From positions 419,544 to 483,543 of the forward strand of contig NZ_WUTW01000005.1 in the NCBI RefSeq assembly GCF_009831215.1: 64,000 bases of DNA, written 5' to 3'. Of the stretch, positions 34,799 to 43,955 are shown piece after piece (within the stretch, counting starts at the first letter, position 1; every line of letters starts with the position of its first letter). The notes under the pieces are model-generated. The model did no database searches, was not told where the DNA came from, and worked only from the letters and a program-made list of their open reading frames with translations. This DNA comes from Actinomadura rayongensis. Lineage in GTDB: Bacteria; Actinomycetota; Actinomycetes; Streptosporangiales; Streptosporangiaceae. The translations under genes and the position numbers were made by a program.

Positions 34799-34970
34799 CC
34801 CACTCCGGTCCCCGCCCAGCAGCCGTCCCGAACCGCTCCGGCGATACGTCCCCCACGCCCGGCCGACCACGCGCGGCTCGTCCGGCGACGCCCCGAGCCG
34901 CTGCCCTGAACCATCAGGAAAACAAGGCCGTCTATATGAATGAGAGGATCCAGCGCTAGGAGGACTGGTC

Positions 34971-37472
34971 ATGACGACGCCTCTGCTCCCCGGCGACCCA
35001 CGCCAGTTGGGCGCCTACTACCTCGACGGACGTCTCGGCTCGGGCGGTCAGGGCGTGGTGTACGAGGGGTATGGGCCCGACAACGGACGGGTGGCGGTCA
35101 AAGCCCTGCACGGTGTGAGCGACCGCGACCGGAACCTGCTCCGCAAGGAGGTCGCCGCCTGGCGGCGGGTGGCGCCGTTCTGCACGGCGAAGGTGCTGCA
35201 CGACGGCCTTGACGAAGCGATCCCGTTCGTCGTGAGTGAGTACGTAGCGGGCCCGGACCTTGCGCACGCCGTGGAACGGAACGGCCGATACGGACCCGAG
35301 GAGTTACGGCGGCTGGCCATCGGCGTGGCCACGGCACTGGTCGCGATCCACCGTGCCGGGGTCGTGCATCGAGATCTGAAACCCGAGAACATCCTCATCG
35401 GCCCGGACGGGGCCCGTGTGATCGACTTCGGTATCGCCCGGGTCGAGGAACCGTCGCCCTCGACCGTCGGCGTCCTGCGGGGCACGCTCCGCTACATGCC
35501 GCCGGAGCGCTATCGCGGGCAGCGCGGCGACGCGGCGGTGGATGTGTGGAGCTGGGGCGCGGTCGTGCTGTTCGCCGCGACCGGACGGCACGCATTCGAC
35601 GGTCGGACGCCGTCGGAGATCCAGCGGCAGGTCGCCGAGCACCGTCCCGACGTCTCGATGCTCGGCGAGCCGCTGCGCGGCCTGGTGTCCCGAGCGCTCG
35701 CCAAAGAATCCGCGGAACGTCCGACGTCCGAGGAACTGCTTCTCGCCCTCGTGGGGCGTGCCGACCTCGCCGCGGCGCTGAACGACGCGACCTTCCGGGA
35801 TCTGTCTGGTTCCGGGCCGCTCTCGAGCGGCGAACGGGCCGAAGCGGTGTTCGGCGGGCTCGGCGAAGGTGCGCGGGAGGCCGTTCCGCGCGTTCTCCTG
35901 CGCCTGGTCGCCCCCGGCGAACGCGCCGAGGACACCCTGCGCACGGCACGCCGCGCGGACTTCGCCGACGGGCAGACCGCCGAGGCGGACGTGGACGAGG
36001 TCCTACGCGCGTTCGGCGCGGCGGGAATCCTCGTGTGGGAGGACGGGCTGGTCGCCCTCGCCAACGCGGCGTTGATCCGCGCGTGGCCCCGGTTGCGCGA
36101 GTGGGTGGCCGCCGAACGCGAGGGCCTAGGCGTTCATCACGGGCTTTCCGGGGCGTCACGGCTCTGGGACGACCACGGTCGCAAAAACAGCGACCTCTAC
36201 CAGGGAACGGCGTTGGCCCGCGCCCTGTCGTGGGCCGCGACGGGCCGCCGCCTCCTCACCCTCAACCGGACCGAACGGTCCTTCCTGGACGCCGCCGCCG
36301 CGCTCGCGCGTGGCCGCGCCCGGTTGCGCGCCCTGCTCAGCGGCGTTCTCGCCGTCCTGCTGATCGCGGCGACCGGCAGTGCGGTGATCGCGATCGACCA
36401 GCGCGCGACCGTCGTCGGCCAGCGCGACCGCGCTCTGTCCGCGCAGGTCGCGAGTCTCGCCGAGTCCCTGCGGCGAACCGACCCGCAGCTCGCCCGGCGA
36501 CTGGCGGTGGCGTCGGCGCGTCTCGGGAACACCTCCCAGTCGTGGGGCGCTCTGCTCGCGCTGCACGACCAGTGGGAGGACGAGTCGGTCAAGCTTCCCG
36601 GCTTCGAGGCGACGGCGAACGATCTCGCCGGCAGCGGACGGATCCTCGCCGCCGCGACCGGCTCGCGCGTCGAGTTCTGGGACGTCGACACCCGCAAGCA
36701 CCTGGGGTCCTACGACGCCCCGGAACGCGTCACCAACGTGAGCCTGTCCGACGACGGTGGGACGGCGGCCGTGAGCACGCGGGACGGCCGTACCCGCCTG
36801 GTGGGCACCGCGAACGCGCGCCCCCGCGACACGCGAACCTACCCCAGCCCGCGAGGCGACAAGCGGCGCGAGGAACTCAGCCCCCACGGCACCTACCTGA
36901 TGGTCCAAGAGGACGATCCCGGCCGACCTGTCACCCTGGGGATCTGGGACACCCGGACCGGCAAGAAGATCGTCACCGTGAACAGCGGCAGATGGCCGCT
37001 GGGAATGACCTCGTTCTCGTACGACGAGCGGGTGCTGTCCCTGCCGGTCGGCTCCGGTCGGCAGCCGTTCACCTGGCTCGACACGCGCACCCACAAGAAG
37101 ATTCCCGTGCCCGATCTCCAGGTGAGCGCCGCCGACGTTCTCGGACCCCTGACCTTCAGCCCGGACGGCCGGTTCATCGCCCTGCCTGTCAGGGGCGGCA
37201 GGATCCGCGTGCACGACCTCGCTCACCGCTACACGAACGGGGACCTCGTCGGCGCAAGCGACATCTCGTTCTACCCGGTCCAGTTCAGCAGGGATGGCCG
37301 CTACCTCGCGCAGGGCACGACCGTCTGGGACACGGACTTCTCGATCACGGCCAAGCCTTTCGTCCGGTACACCACGACCGACAGCGAGTGTTACGCCGAC
37401 ACTATCCGCGCTTCACGACGGACGGCTCGCGTCTCCGCTGCCTCGGAACCGACGGCGTCCTCCGGTCCCTGA
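34971..37472 (+). CDS. Membrane Ser/Thr protein kinase with STAND-type winged-helix region and WD40-like repeats (frameshifted)
   Basis: The 833 residues start with a Hanks kinase: GSGGQG (23-28), VAVK44, HRDLKPEN (133-140), DFG (152-154). Residues about 285-440 match the part after the P-loop NTPase in actinomycete nSTAND1-WD40 proteins (ALIRAWPRLREWVAAEREGL, later LTLNRTERSFLDAAAALARG), but no Walker motifs are present. A TM helix lies at about 455-476. From about 540 comes a WD40-like propeller. Homology continues in another frame after about 37400, so residues past DSECYADT are off-frame and the open frame ends at 37472. A single missing base in ACTATCCG would explain it. AGGAGG precedes ATG 34971. 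Confidence 0.85.
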   Translation: MTTPLLPGDPRQLGAYYLDGRLGSGGQGVVYEGYGPDNGRVAVKALHGVSDRDRNLLRKEVAAWRRVAPFCTAKVLHDGLDEAIPFVVSEYVAGPDLAHAVERNGRYGPEELRRLAIGVATALVAIHRAGVVHRDLKPENILIGPDGARVIDFGIARVEEPSPSTVGVLRGTLRYMPPERYRGQRGDAAVDVWSWGAVVLFAATGRHAFDGRTPSEIQRQVAEHRPDVSMLGEPLRGLVSRALAKESAERPTSEELLLALVGRADLAAALNDATFRDLSGSGPLSSGERAEAVFGGLGEGAREAVPRVLLRLVAPGERAEDTLRTARRADFADGQTAEADVDEVLRAFGAAGILVWEDGLVALANAALIRAWPRLREWVAAEREGLGVHHGLSGASRLWDDHGRKNSDLYQGTALARALSWAATGRRLLTLNRTERSFLDAAAALARGRARLRALLSGVLAVLLIAATGSAVIAIDQRATVVGQRDRALSAQVASLAESLRRTDPQLARRLAVASARLGNTSQSWGALLALHDQWEDESVKLPGFEATANDLAGSGRILAAATGSRVEFWDVDTRKHLGSYDAPERVTNVSLSDDGGTAAVSTRDGRTRLVGTANARPRDTRTYPSPRGDKRREELSPHGTYLMVQEDDPGRPVTLGIWDTRTGKKIVTVNSGRWPLGMTSFSYDERVLSLPVGSGRQPFTWLDTRTHKKIPVPDLQVSAADVLGPLTFSPDGRFIALPVRGGRIRVHDLAHRYTNGDLVGASDISFYPVQFSRDGRYLAQGTTVWDTDFSITAKPFVRYTTTDSECYADTIRASRRTARVSAASEPTASSGP

Positions 37473-38509
37473 ACCTCAGCGTCTACACCAGGCCGCCGGC
37501 GCCCACCGGCAGGGGTCCCTACCATTCGGGCGTGGTGAGCGCCGACCGATCCACGATCGCGCTCGTCACGGGCGACACCGTCGAGATCTGGTCCACCGGG
37601 GCGCGGTCCCCGCGCGCCACCGTGACCACGAACGTCACGCTCCCCGACCAGATCGCGCTCAGCCGCGACGGACGCCTGCTCGCCGTCCTCAGCGGATTCA
37701 ACGAAATCGAAATCTGGGACGTCGCGAGAAACACCAGGCTGGGCACCATAGCGACCCCGCTGGATCGGGAGCAGCGCAGCGGAGCCCTCCAGGCTCTCGC
37801 ATTCTCCCCGGACAGCAGATCCCTCGCCGTCCAGACGGTGATTCCGAACGGGCGGAACACGCTCGCGTTCTGGGACCTGACCAGAATGCGCCGCATCCGG
37901 GAAATAAGCGCCGACCTCGGCTACGACCCCGACGGCGCGCAGGTACTCTTCGCCCCGGACGGCAGGACCGTAACCGCGGCGCCGAACTTCGGCCGCGTCG
38001 GATTCCCCTCCGGCCGCGTCATCACCAAGGGCGTCCCGCACCTCCAAGTGGACACGGTCGGCGACGACGGCAGGACCCTCTATTCGTTTCCCAACGGCTA
38101 CCGCCCGTTCCTCCGGCTCAGGAACGCCCGCTCGCTTCGCCCCGAGGCCAACGACCTCCGCACTGGCCCCGTGGCGGGATGGGACGGCCAGACCTCCGCG
38201 GTCTCCCCCGATGGCCGGCTCTTCGCCACCCTTCACGAGACCGGCATCGTCTACCAGCTCAAGATCTGGGACATTCGCGCGCGAACTCAGCTCGGCGTTC
38301 CTCTAACCGGCCTTCGGCTCGACGCCGTAGCGGTGACCTTCACTCCCGAGGGATCAGCCCTGGTCGCCATCGACAAGGAAGGCAGGGTTTTCACCTACAC
38401 CGTCGCGCCGCTGCGATTGATGCGAGCCCTGTGCGCCGAGTCGGGCGGCCTGACCAGAACCGAATGGAAAAGGCATATCCCGGATGCTCCCTATCGAAGA
38501 ACCTGCTGA
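37404..38509 (+). pseudogene. Out-of-frame C-terminal propeller half of the kinase gene
   Basis: This frame continues the WD40-like sequence: YPRFTTDGSRLRCLGTDGVL, later LSRDGRLLAVLSGFNEIEIW, AFSPDSRSLAVQT, AVSPDGRLFATL. It ends at 38509 close to the convergent MazG-like gene. Joining it to the upstream frame needs one extra base near 37400-37403 and would give a protein of about 1179 residues. It has no start of its own with a credible ribosome site, so it is the displaced 3' half, not a separate gene. A sequencing error is the simplest alternative to a real mutation. Confidence 0.75.
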
Positions 38510-38531
38510 TTCGGACGTCCGGGTGCCCTCG

Positions 38532-38861
38532 TCAGTGCCAGCTACGAGTCTCGTTGAGCTGTTCCTTGCGGCGGAACGCGGCCTCAAGGTCGATCCCGGC
38601 TCGGTTGCATACCGAGATGAGCATGATCAAGGCGTCCGCGGCCTCGTTTCCCAGGTCGGCGGCGTCGCGTTCGCCGTTCTGTGGTTGCCCGTTGTAGGCG
38701 GCGACCGCGTCCAGGACCTCGCCGGCCTCGCTGCCGAACTTGAGCGCCTGATCGGTGATGGTGCGGTCGGTGAAACCTCGCTCGACCTCCATCTTGCGGA
38801 CGTACTCCTGGAGGTCGTTCAGGGATGCGCCCTGCGGCAAGGGCTCCATGTGCGGTGCCAT
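38532..38861 (-). CDS. MazG-like nucleotide pyrophosphohydrolase
   Basis: This 109-residue all-alpha NTP pyrophosphatase has SEAGEVLDAV (the EExxE-like first metal motif) and DLGNEAADALIMLISVCNRAG (the ExxD second motif), the pattern of the MazG superfamily. It would hydrolyse a nucleoside triphosphate to the monophosphate plus pyrophosphate as housecleaning. ATG 38861 is preferred; ATG 38849 is possible. Upstream in-frame sequence to 38993 is not conserved-looking. Confidence 0.82.
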   Translation of the reverse strand: MAPHMEPLPQGASLNDLQEYVRKMEVERGFTDRTITDQALKFGSEAGEVLDAVAAYNGQPQNGERDAADLGNEAADALIMLISVCNRAGIDLEAAFRRKEQLNETRSWH

Positions 38862-39854
38862 CCTCACGGGAGTGATGGGGTGGGATCGCCGGGAGGCTAG
38901 CAGCGGCGGCTGATCCTCGTGGTTCGTCCGCGCATGTTGGACGACTCGGTCTCCGTGGAGTGAGTCAGAGGCCCGGGGAGAGCGGCAGGGCACGGGGAGA
39001 GGGGCTGTCGAATGTCGAGAGTCGGCGGGCGGGCGTGGGCGGGATCCCGGGCGGCGGCTTGGAGGATGATCGCCGCGACGGCGAGTTGAGCGGGTCGACC
39101 GTCCGGGGTGCCGAGGTGACCGCGGAAGTGACTTCGGATGCGCTCGGCGCGGGACGGTGTCACCAGCGTCTAGAGGTGGAGGCGGGCGCCGTCGGACGAT
39201 GTCTCGCGCCGCCGCGAGAGGCGAACATCGTTCGGAGAAAAGGGGTGTGGGCGCCGGTCGTCGGCGATCTAGCCATTTTGCGTAGAGATCTCCGAGTTCA
39301 GCTCTTTAGATTGCTCATGGGGCGCTCTGAGTGCCAGACTAACTGCGTATAGCCAGAGTGGTGAGCGGGCAGCGGGGTGGGCTGCGGTGTCCGCGCTCTG
39401 ATGGGTGCTCGTGTGCCGTCACGGAGACGTGGTGGGCGTGTTGCCGAGCAACTTGCCACGAAGTCCGGTTTCTTTCGAGGGGAGAGGTGTCGTGAGGCCA
39501 TCGGCTTCGCCCGGTTCTCCCTGCCTGGAAAGCGACATGAGGGCGGAATCGGTGGCAAAGGTGACTCCACGTCCTTCGCTCCTGCGCGGGTGCGACGGCG
39601 CCTGGCTGGAGGCGCACGACATGGGGCCGCCCGGCGGAGGACGCCGATGAGCGGTGTTCCGCGTCGGATCGGGCGGCATCGGGCCGAGGCGCGCCTTCCG
39701 GTCGTCGGCCGCTCGCGGCGGCACTGACCTGTCCCTTTCGTACGAAAGGGCCGACCTACCCGTACCTGCGGCTAACAGATTTACGGGAAGGATCGACCCT
39801 TCCGTGCACCCCTGTCCACTGGAATTTTCAGCAACCCGGATACAGGAGCACAAC
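38862..39854. other. Long stretch without a convincing gene
   Basis: Nearly 1 kb holds only short, overlapping, low-quality open frames on both strands with no recognisable motif and no paired ribosome site. The one clear signal is the 18-bp palindrome at 39733-39750. Confidence 0.6.
39733..39750. promoter_or_regulatory. Perfect 18-bp palindrome
   Basis: CCCTTTCGT and ACGAAAGGG abut with no spacer. It lies 105 bp upstream of the GTG start at 39855 in otherwise empty DNA, so it is a good candidate operator. It could also form a hairpin, but the missing loop and T-run argue against a terminator. Confidence 0.5.
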
Positions 39855-40334
39855 GTGCACGACTGTACTATCCATGCCATTCGGCGGGACGTTCAACCCC
39901 TCGAAAAAGCTCCGCCGCACGCGAAGTACGCGTGGACCGTCCGGAGTTCGCCGGGCCGGCCGGACGAGAGCGGCTTCGGCGGCTCTCCCGCCTGGGAGAA
40001 CGCCCGGGGGACCGCGCACGTGGTCGACCATCCCCCCTTCCGCGCGACCCCGGTGGCCGGAGGTGGACTCGTCGCCGGAGTGGTCCTCGCGATCGTCGTC
40101 GGCGTCGTCCTGTCCTTCTACGTCGTCGCCGTCACCGCGATCGCATGGCGTACGCACCGGCACCAGGACGGGTTCGAGAACAACCTCCGCCTCCTCGAAC
40201 TCCTCCTCGCCGCGCTGCCCTGGCGGCGGCACCCGGAGGAGAGTCCGGGACCTGTGGAAACGGACGGTGCCGAGGCGCGGCGCACCGCGCTGACCGGCGA
40301 CCGCGCCGCGAAGGACGTCCCCGACCCCCGGTGA
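39855..40334 (+). CDS. Single-span membrane protein of unknown function
   Basis: GTG 39855 follows CAGGAG at a 6-nt spacing and gives 159 residues. A hydrophilic N-terminal region of about 65 residues is followed by one strong TM segment (GGGLVAGVVLAIVVGVVLSF and onward, about 70-98). A basic, Leu-rich cytoplasmic segment (NLRLLELLLAALPWRR) and a charged tail follow. I recognise no family. The frame is open much further upstream, so the start is a choice based on the ribosome site. Confidence 0.55.
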   Translation: MHDCTIHAIRRDVQPLEKAPPHAKYAWTVRSSPGRPDESGFGGSPAWENARGTAHVVDHPPFRATPVAGGGLVAGVVLAIVVGVVLSFYVVAVTAIAWRTHRHQDGFENNLRLLELLLAALPWRRHPEESPGPVETDGAEARRTALTGDRAAKDVPDPR

Positions 40335-40413
40335 GCCGCCAACCCCGCCGTCCGGCGGCGCCCCGGTGAGCGGCGCGCCGCCGGACGGCGGGGACGACCC
40401 TAAGCGAGTGACG

Positions 40414-40740
40414 ATGCATCGTCCCGACTCCCCTTTCCTTCCGGCTCCGTCCTGCTCGGTGTCCGGATGCACGCACCAGACCTGCTTCCACGTCCGCATC
40501 GAGACCCTCGGCGCGGACGGACGCCGCAACGTCCGCCGCCGCACCGGCGAGGACGCGTGCGGCACTCACATCGCCGACGTCGTCTCCGGCATGGCGCGCT
40601 GGGCGCGCGAGCAGCGGGCCGACCGCGCCGCCCACGTGATCGTGTACGCGACGTCCAGGGGCCGGAGCCCCTCCGGACGCCTCGGCACCGATCCCTTCGC
40701 CGCGCTGACCGTCAGCATCATCCCGGTCGCGTGCTCATGA
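40414..40740 (+). CDS. Small Cys/His-containing protein of unknown function
   Basis: This protein of about 108 residues has SCSVSGCTHQTCFHVRIETL near the N-terminus and DACGTHIADVV in the middle. The Cys and His spacing could bind a metal ion. The strand pattern (HVRIETL, AAHVIVYATS, ALTVSIIPV) suggests a compact alpha/beta fold. GTG 40366 would add 16 residues and cannot be excluded. It sits between the membrane protein and the AraC regulator on the same strand. No function is proposed. Confidence 0.5.
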   Translation: MHRPDSPFLPAPSCSVSGCTHQTCFHVRIETLGADGRRNVRRRTGEDACGTHIADVVSGMARWAREQRADRAAHVIVYATSRGRSPSGRLGTDPFAALTVSIIPVACS

Positions 40741-40827
40741 GCGACGTGCCGCGCCGGTCCCGGACGCGCCGTCCCGGCGCGTCGCCCGTCCGCTACCGAC
40801 CGAAAGTTCCTCACCCCGGGAGGTCTT

Positions 40828-41865
40828 GTGTCACGCAATGATTTCGAGCCCACGAATGCGCGTCAGGACGGCGAGTATCCGGCGCCGCTTCTCGCCAACC
40901 ACCAGCGGCTGGTCAGCGGCGACATCAAGGAATTGCACGACGCCGTCGAACCGCTGGCGGTGGGCCACGACCTGCACGCCGTCGAGCCCGGAAAAAGGCT
41001 GAACGGAAGCGTCAACGGCCTCACGATCGGCTCGGTGAGTCTCGTGTGGGTCCGGTATGGCGGCGCCGGCGTCGTCGTCGAGACGCCGCCGACCCAGGGG
41101 GAGTTCGCGATGTGCGCTCCCGGCGACCCCATGGAGTACCACTCGAATTCCCGCCGCGGCGTCGCCGGCGGAAGCCTCGTCCTGTCACATGAGGAGAAAA
41201 TGCGGATGAAACCGCACCCGCAACTCGGCTGCCTGGTCATCGCGACCAGCACCGGGCGCCTGACCGACCACCTGCGCGACTACCTGGGCGTGGAGCACCC
41301 GCTCCGCGGGCGGCCCCTCCGCTTCGACAGCGTCGAGGGGCCGGCGGTGATGTCGCGGACGTTCGTCGACCGGACCTGGCGCCAGGTCTGTTCCATGCTC
41401 GACCACATCAGCGAGGACGGCATTCACCCGTTCGCGGCCCGGAACTTCGAGGAGGCCATTCTCAACGCCCTTCTCCTCGGCCTGCCGAACACCGCGACCC
41501 CCCATCTCGGCATGACGGGGCACAGCTCGCGGAGCGACTCGGCGAAATTCGTCTGGGAGTGGCTGGAGGCCCATCACCAGCAGCCGATCGGCGTCGCCGA
41601 CATCGCCGCGGCGGCCGGGGTGAGCATTCGCCAGCTCCAGGTCGTCTGCAAGGAGCACTGGGGGCAGACACCCGTTCAACTCCTGCGCGGGATCCGGCTC
41701 GACCACGCCCGCCGCGAGATCCTGTCGGGCCGGTCGGAGTTCCGTCGGATCGGCGACGTCGCCCGCGCCGCCGGATACGTGCACATGAGCCGTTTCGCGG
41801 CCCACTACAAGCGGCGCTTCGGTGAAACGCCGTCCCAAACGCTGCAGCGCATCCGCACCAGGTGA
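40828..41865 (+). CDS. AraC-family regulator with AraC_binding_2-type sensor domain
   Basis: This 345-residue protein has an N-terminal cupin-like sensor half (about 1-215; EFAMCAPGDPMEYHSN) and a C-terminal double helix-turn-helix (IGVADIAAAAGVSIRQLQVV, later IGDVARAAGYVHMSRFAAHY then KRRFGETPSQ). Such proteins usually activate catabolic operons in response to aromatic or other carbon sources. No catabolic genes are adjacent, so the target is elsewhere. GTG 40828 follows GGGAGG. Confidence 0.88.
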   Translation: MSRNDFEPTNARQDGEYPAPLLANHQRLVSGDIKELHDAVEPLAVGHDLHAVEPGKRLNGSVNGLTIGSVSLVWVRYGGAGVVVETPPTQGEFAMCAPGDPMEYHSNSRRGVAGGSLVLSHEEKMRMKPHPQLGCLVIATSTGRLTDHLRDYLGVEHPLRGRPLRFDSVEGPAVMSRTFVDRTWRQVCSMLDHISEDGIHPFAARNFEEAILNALLLGLPNTATPHLGMTGHSSRSDSAKFVWEWLEAHHQQPIGVADIAAAAGVSIRQLQVVCKEHWGQTPVQLLRGIRLDHARREILSGRSEFRRIGDVARAAGYVHMSRFAAHYKRRFGETPSQTLQRIRTR

Positions 41866-41892
41866 CCGATCGCCGCCAAGGGGGCGGGACGG

Positions 41893-41933
41893 AAGAGGCC
41901 CCGGGACGTGTGGTGGTGTCCCGGGGCCTCTTT
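41893..41933. terminator. Strong bidirectional terminator
   Basis: GAGGCCCCGGGAC (41895-41907) and GTCCCGGGGCCTC (41918-41930) form a perfect 13-bp stem, extended by AA/TT to 15 bp. The loop is 10 nt and TTT follows. It separates the convergent AraC and DUF397 genes. Confidence 0.85.
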
Positions 41934-41952
41934 CGTGTGCGGTGCGCGGGGG

Positions 41953-42165
41953 TTAGAGCGTGTGGGCGCCTGCCTTGATCTGGGTCGTCAGCGAGCGCCG
42001 AGCCGCTGGTGCGACGGCGAGACGCGGGCCGTTCGGGTCTACCGAGTCGCGGACACCGACGACGCCGGGGAGGTTGGTCGCCACCTCCACGCAGGTGTCA
42101 GCCCCGGTGTCGCTGTGGCTGGACTTGCGCCACGCCGCGCTGGCGAGCGGAGGAAGGTTGCTCAT
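41953..42165 (-). CDS. DUF397 protein, second tandem copy
   Basis: This 70-residue DUF397 protein (AWRKSSHSDTGADTCVEVAT then NLPGVVGVRDS) has a C-terminus, SLTTQIKAGAHTL, identical to that of its neighbour at 42201. AAGGAG precedes ATG 42165. It is third in the XRE-DUF397-DUF397 operon. The two copies are clearly a recent duplication. Confidence 0.9.
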   Translation of the reverse strand: MSNLPPLASAAWRKSSHSDTGADTCVEVATNLPGVVGVRDSVDPNGPRLAVAPAARRSLTTQIKAGAHTL

Positions 42166-42200
42166 GGGCTGGGCTCCTTCGCGTTCCGGCGACCCGCTGG

Positions 42201-42416
42201 CTAGAGCGTGTGCGCGCCCGCCTTGATCTGGGTCGTCAGCGAGCGCCAGGCCGCCGGGGTGACGGCCAGCGCCGGGCCGTTCGGGTCCACCGAGTCGCGG
42301 ACACCGACGACGCCCGGAAGGTTGTCGGCCACTTCGACGCAGGCGTCGCTACTCCTTCCGCTGTGGCTGCTCTTGTGCCACACAGCTTCGGTGAGCGGGG
42401 GGAGGCTACGCGTCAT
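42201..42416 (-). CDS. DUF397 protein, first tandem copy
   Basis: This 71-residue protein (VWHKSSHSGRSSDACVEVAD then NLPGVVGVRDSVDPNGPALA) starts 11 bp inside the upstream regulator gene, with AAGGAG within that gene, so translation is coupled. It shares most of its C-terminal half with the next DUF397 copy. Confidence 0.9.
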   Translation of the reverse strand: MTRSLPPLTEAVWHKSSHSGRSSDACVEVADNLPGVVGVRDSVDPNGPALAVTPAAWRSLTTQIKAGAHTL

Positions 42417-43263
42417 GGGACTGGAACTCCTTGGCGATCTCGGCGATCAGCGCCGCCGAGTCATCGGCGGACAGGGCTGCACCGCTGATGCGGTCCAACT
42501 CAAACGTACAGCGCCTGACCTGAGTTATGTCCTCCACGTACGTCTCGCCGCTCATGGCATCGACGTGCGCGGTGTCCAGTTCAATGGCCGCGTCGAACTC
42601 GAACAAGGTCAGCGATCCCAAGCCCAGGTTCGGCCGATAGCCGATCGAGATCGGTACGACGCGAACACTCACGTTCGGACGCGCGGCGTCCTCTAGGAGC
42701 GCGCGGAGCTGCTGAGCCATCACGGCCGGGCCACCTACTGGGCGACGCAGGACCTCTTCGGCCAGGACGACGTCGAGGCTAGGGGCATTGATAAGCGAAA
42801 GCAGGGCTCGCCGCTTCATGCGGGCGCTCAACCGCCGGTCGACCTCGGCCTGGTCGCTGTTCTCGCCTTCGATAAGCGTCCGTGCGTAGTTCTCATGCTG
42901 GAGCAGACCTGGCACGACTTCCGTCTGCCATGAGCGAATGCGGTCGGCGGCGTCTTCGAGTTCTCCGTAGCTGCCGGAAATCGCGTCACCGTAGCTCGTC
43001 CACCAGCCACGAGTCCGGATTTCCCGGGCGAGTTGGAGGAGCGTGGCCTTGACCGCATCGCCGCCGCCGTAGGTGTCCAAAATGCGTTCGACGTCGGCGA
43101 CACTCGGCATGTTGACAGCGGTCTCGATGCGGACGAGCTTCGTCCTGTGCCAGCCCAGCGTGCTGGCGGCCTGCTCGGGGGTCAGGCCCACGGTCTCGCG
43201 GCGGTGGCGCAGCTCGGCGGCGAGTCTCCGGTGCCGGGCAGTTGGTCCGTATTCGTTCGGCAT
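42406..43263 (-). CDS. XRE-family regulator with DUF5753 domain
   Basis: This 285-residue protein has an N-terminal helix-turn-helix (RRETVGLTPEQAASTLGWHR then TKLVRIETAVNMPS). The DUF5753 sensor half (QTEVVPGLLQHENYARTLIE, later AEEVLRRPVGGPAVMAQQLR) includes the conserved pattern leading to a beta-rich C-terminus. It heads an operon with two DUF397 genes and is paralogous in design to the pair at 14440-15455. Confidence 0.9.
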   Translation of the reverse strand: MPNEYGPTARHRRLAAELRHRRETVGLTPEQAASTLGWHRTKLVRIETAVNMPSVADVERILDTYGGGDAVKATLLQLAREIRTRGWWTSYGDAISGSYGELEDAADRIRSWQTEVVPGLLQHENYARTLIEGENSDQAEVDRRLSARMKRRALLSLINAPSLDVVLAEEVLRRPVGGPAVMAQQLRALLEDAARPNVSVRVVPISIGYRPNLGLGSLTLFEFDAAIELDTAHVDAMSGETYVEDITQVRRCTFELDRISGAALSADDSAALIAEIAKEFQSHDA

Positions 43264-43574
43264 GGTCCGAATCCCTAGTCAGAAACATGACTCATCGTGG
43301 CCGGAGACGGCCACTTCCGTAGCGCACAAGTGCTAGCGTCGCGCACTAGTGAGGTGGATCCTAGCTGAGGAGCCGCGCTGCTCGTCCATCTTTACCGAGG
43401 TGAAGCGGGCTGCACGGGCCAATCGAGGGATCCGTCCCCGCATTCCGTACGAGACGGAAAAGGCCGGGCCGCCGCAGGTTGCGTCTGCGACGGCCCGGCC
43501 CAAAGAGCGGCTCCGGCCCGGTGTTCGAGCACCGGGGGCTCCGGAGTCTTGATCGGACAGGGAGGTCCGACCCG
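43264..43574. other. Divergent intergenic region with two hairpins
   Basis: This 311-bp gap separates the XRE operon (minus) from the small genes at 43575 (plus). It holds a hairpin with arms GGCCGGGCCG (43462-43471) and CGGCCCGGCC (43491-43500). A second has CCCGGTG (43517-43523), loop TTCGAG and CACCGGG (43530-43536). These look like transcript-leader or terminator structures upstream of 43575. No open frame here is convincing. Confidence 0.5.
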
Positions 43575-43955
43575 ATGCACAGCGTAGATGACCTTCCGCC
43601 GTGGAGTGATCCCACGGCGGAACCGCATGTGGCCGCTCGCGGCCTTGAAGCGTACGGGCGCAGTTTGACCGCGTCCCCTGTCCTCGTGTGGCGTGGGAAG
43701 CACACCGGGTCCTGGTGGGCGTTCCTGGACGGACGGCTCATCGAGCGTCCTACGGCGCTCGGTATTCAGCAGGAGATCCAGGCGACGTTCGTCCAGGTGA
43801 CGCCGGTCGTGGGCCGGACGGGTGAGCCTGCCATGACGCCGCACATTCCTGTCCGCGCTCAGCGGCGGCCGGACGAGGGCGCGGTGCGGCAGCCTCGGCG
43901 GGCCGGGCACTTCTTCCGGTCGCTGTTCGGCGGGCGTCCGGCGGTGGCCGGGTGA
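43575..43955 (+). CDS. Small protein of unknown function (126 aa)
   Basis: ATG 43575 follows GGGAGG. Residues 1-85 look folded (VLVWRGKHTGSWWAFLDGRL then IERPTALGIQQEIQATF). The last 35 residues are basic and may be disordered. It overlaps the next gene by 4 nt (GTGA), and the spacing from the XRE/DUF397 locus suggests a shared theme of developmental small proteins. I do not recognise the family. Confidence 0.6.
   Translation: MHSVDDLPPWSDPTAEPHVAARGLEAYGRSLTASPVLVWRGKHTGSWWAFLDGRLIERPTALGIQQEIQATFVQVTPVVGRTGEPAMTPHIPVRAQRRPDEGAVRQPRRAGHFFRSLFGGRPAVAG

Noticed and set aside
43517..43536. Hairpin resembling a tRNA T-arm (CCCGGTG-TTCGAG-CACCGGG)
   Set aside because: No acceptor, D or anticodon arms surround it, so it is not a tRNA gene.
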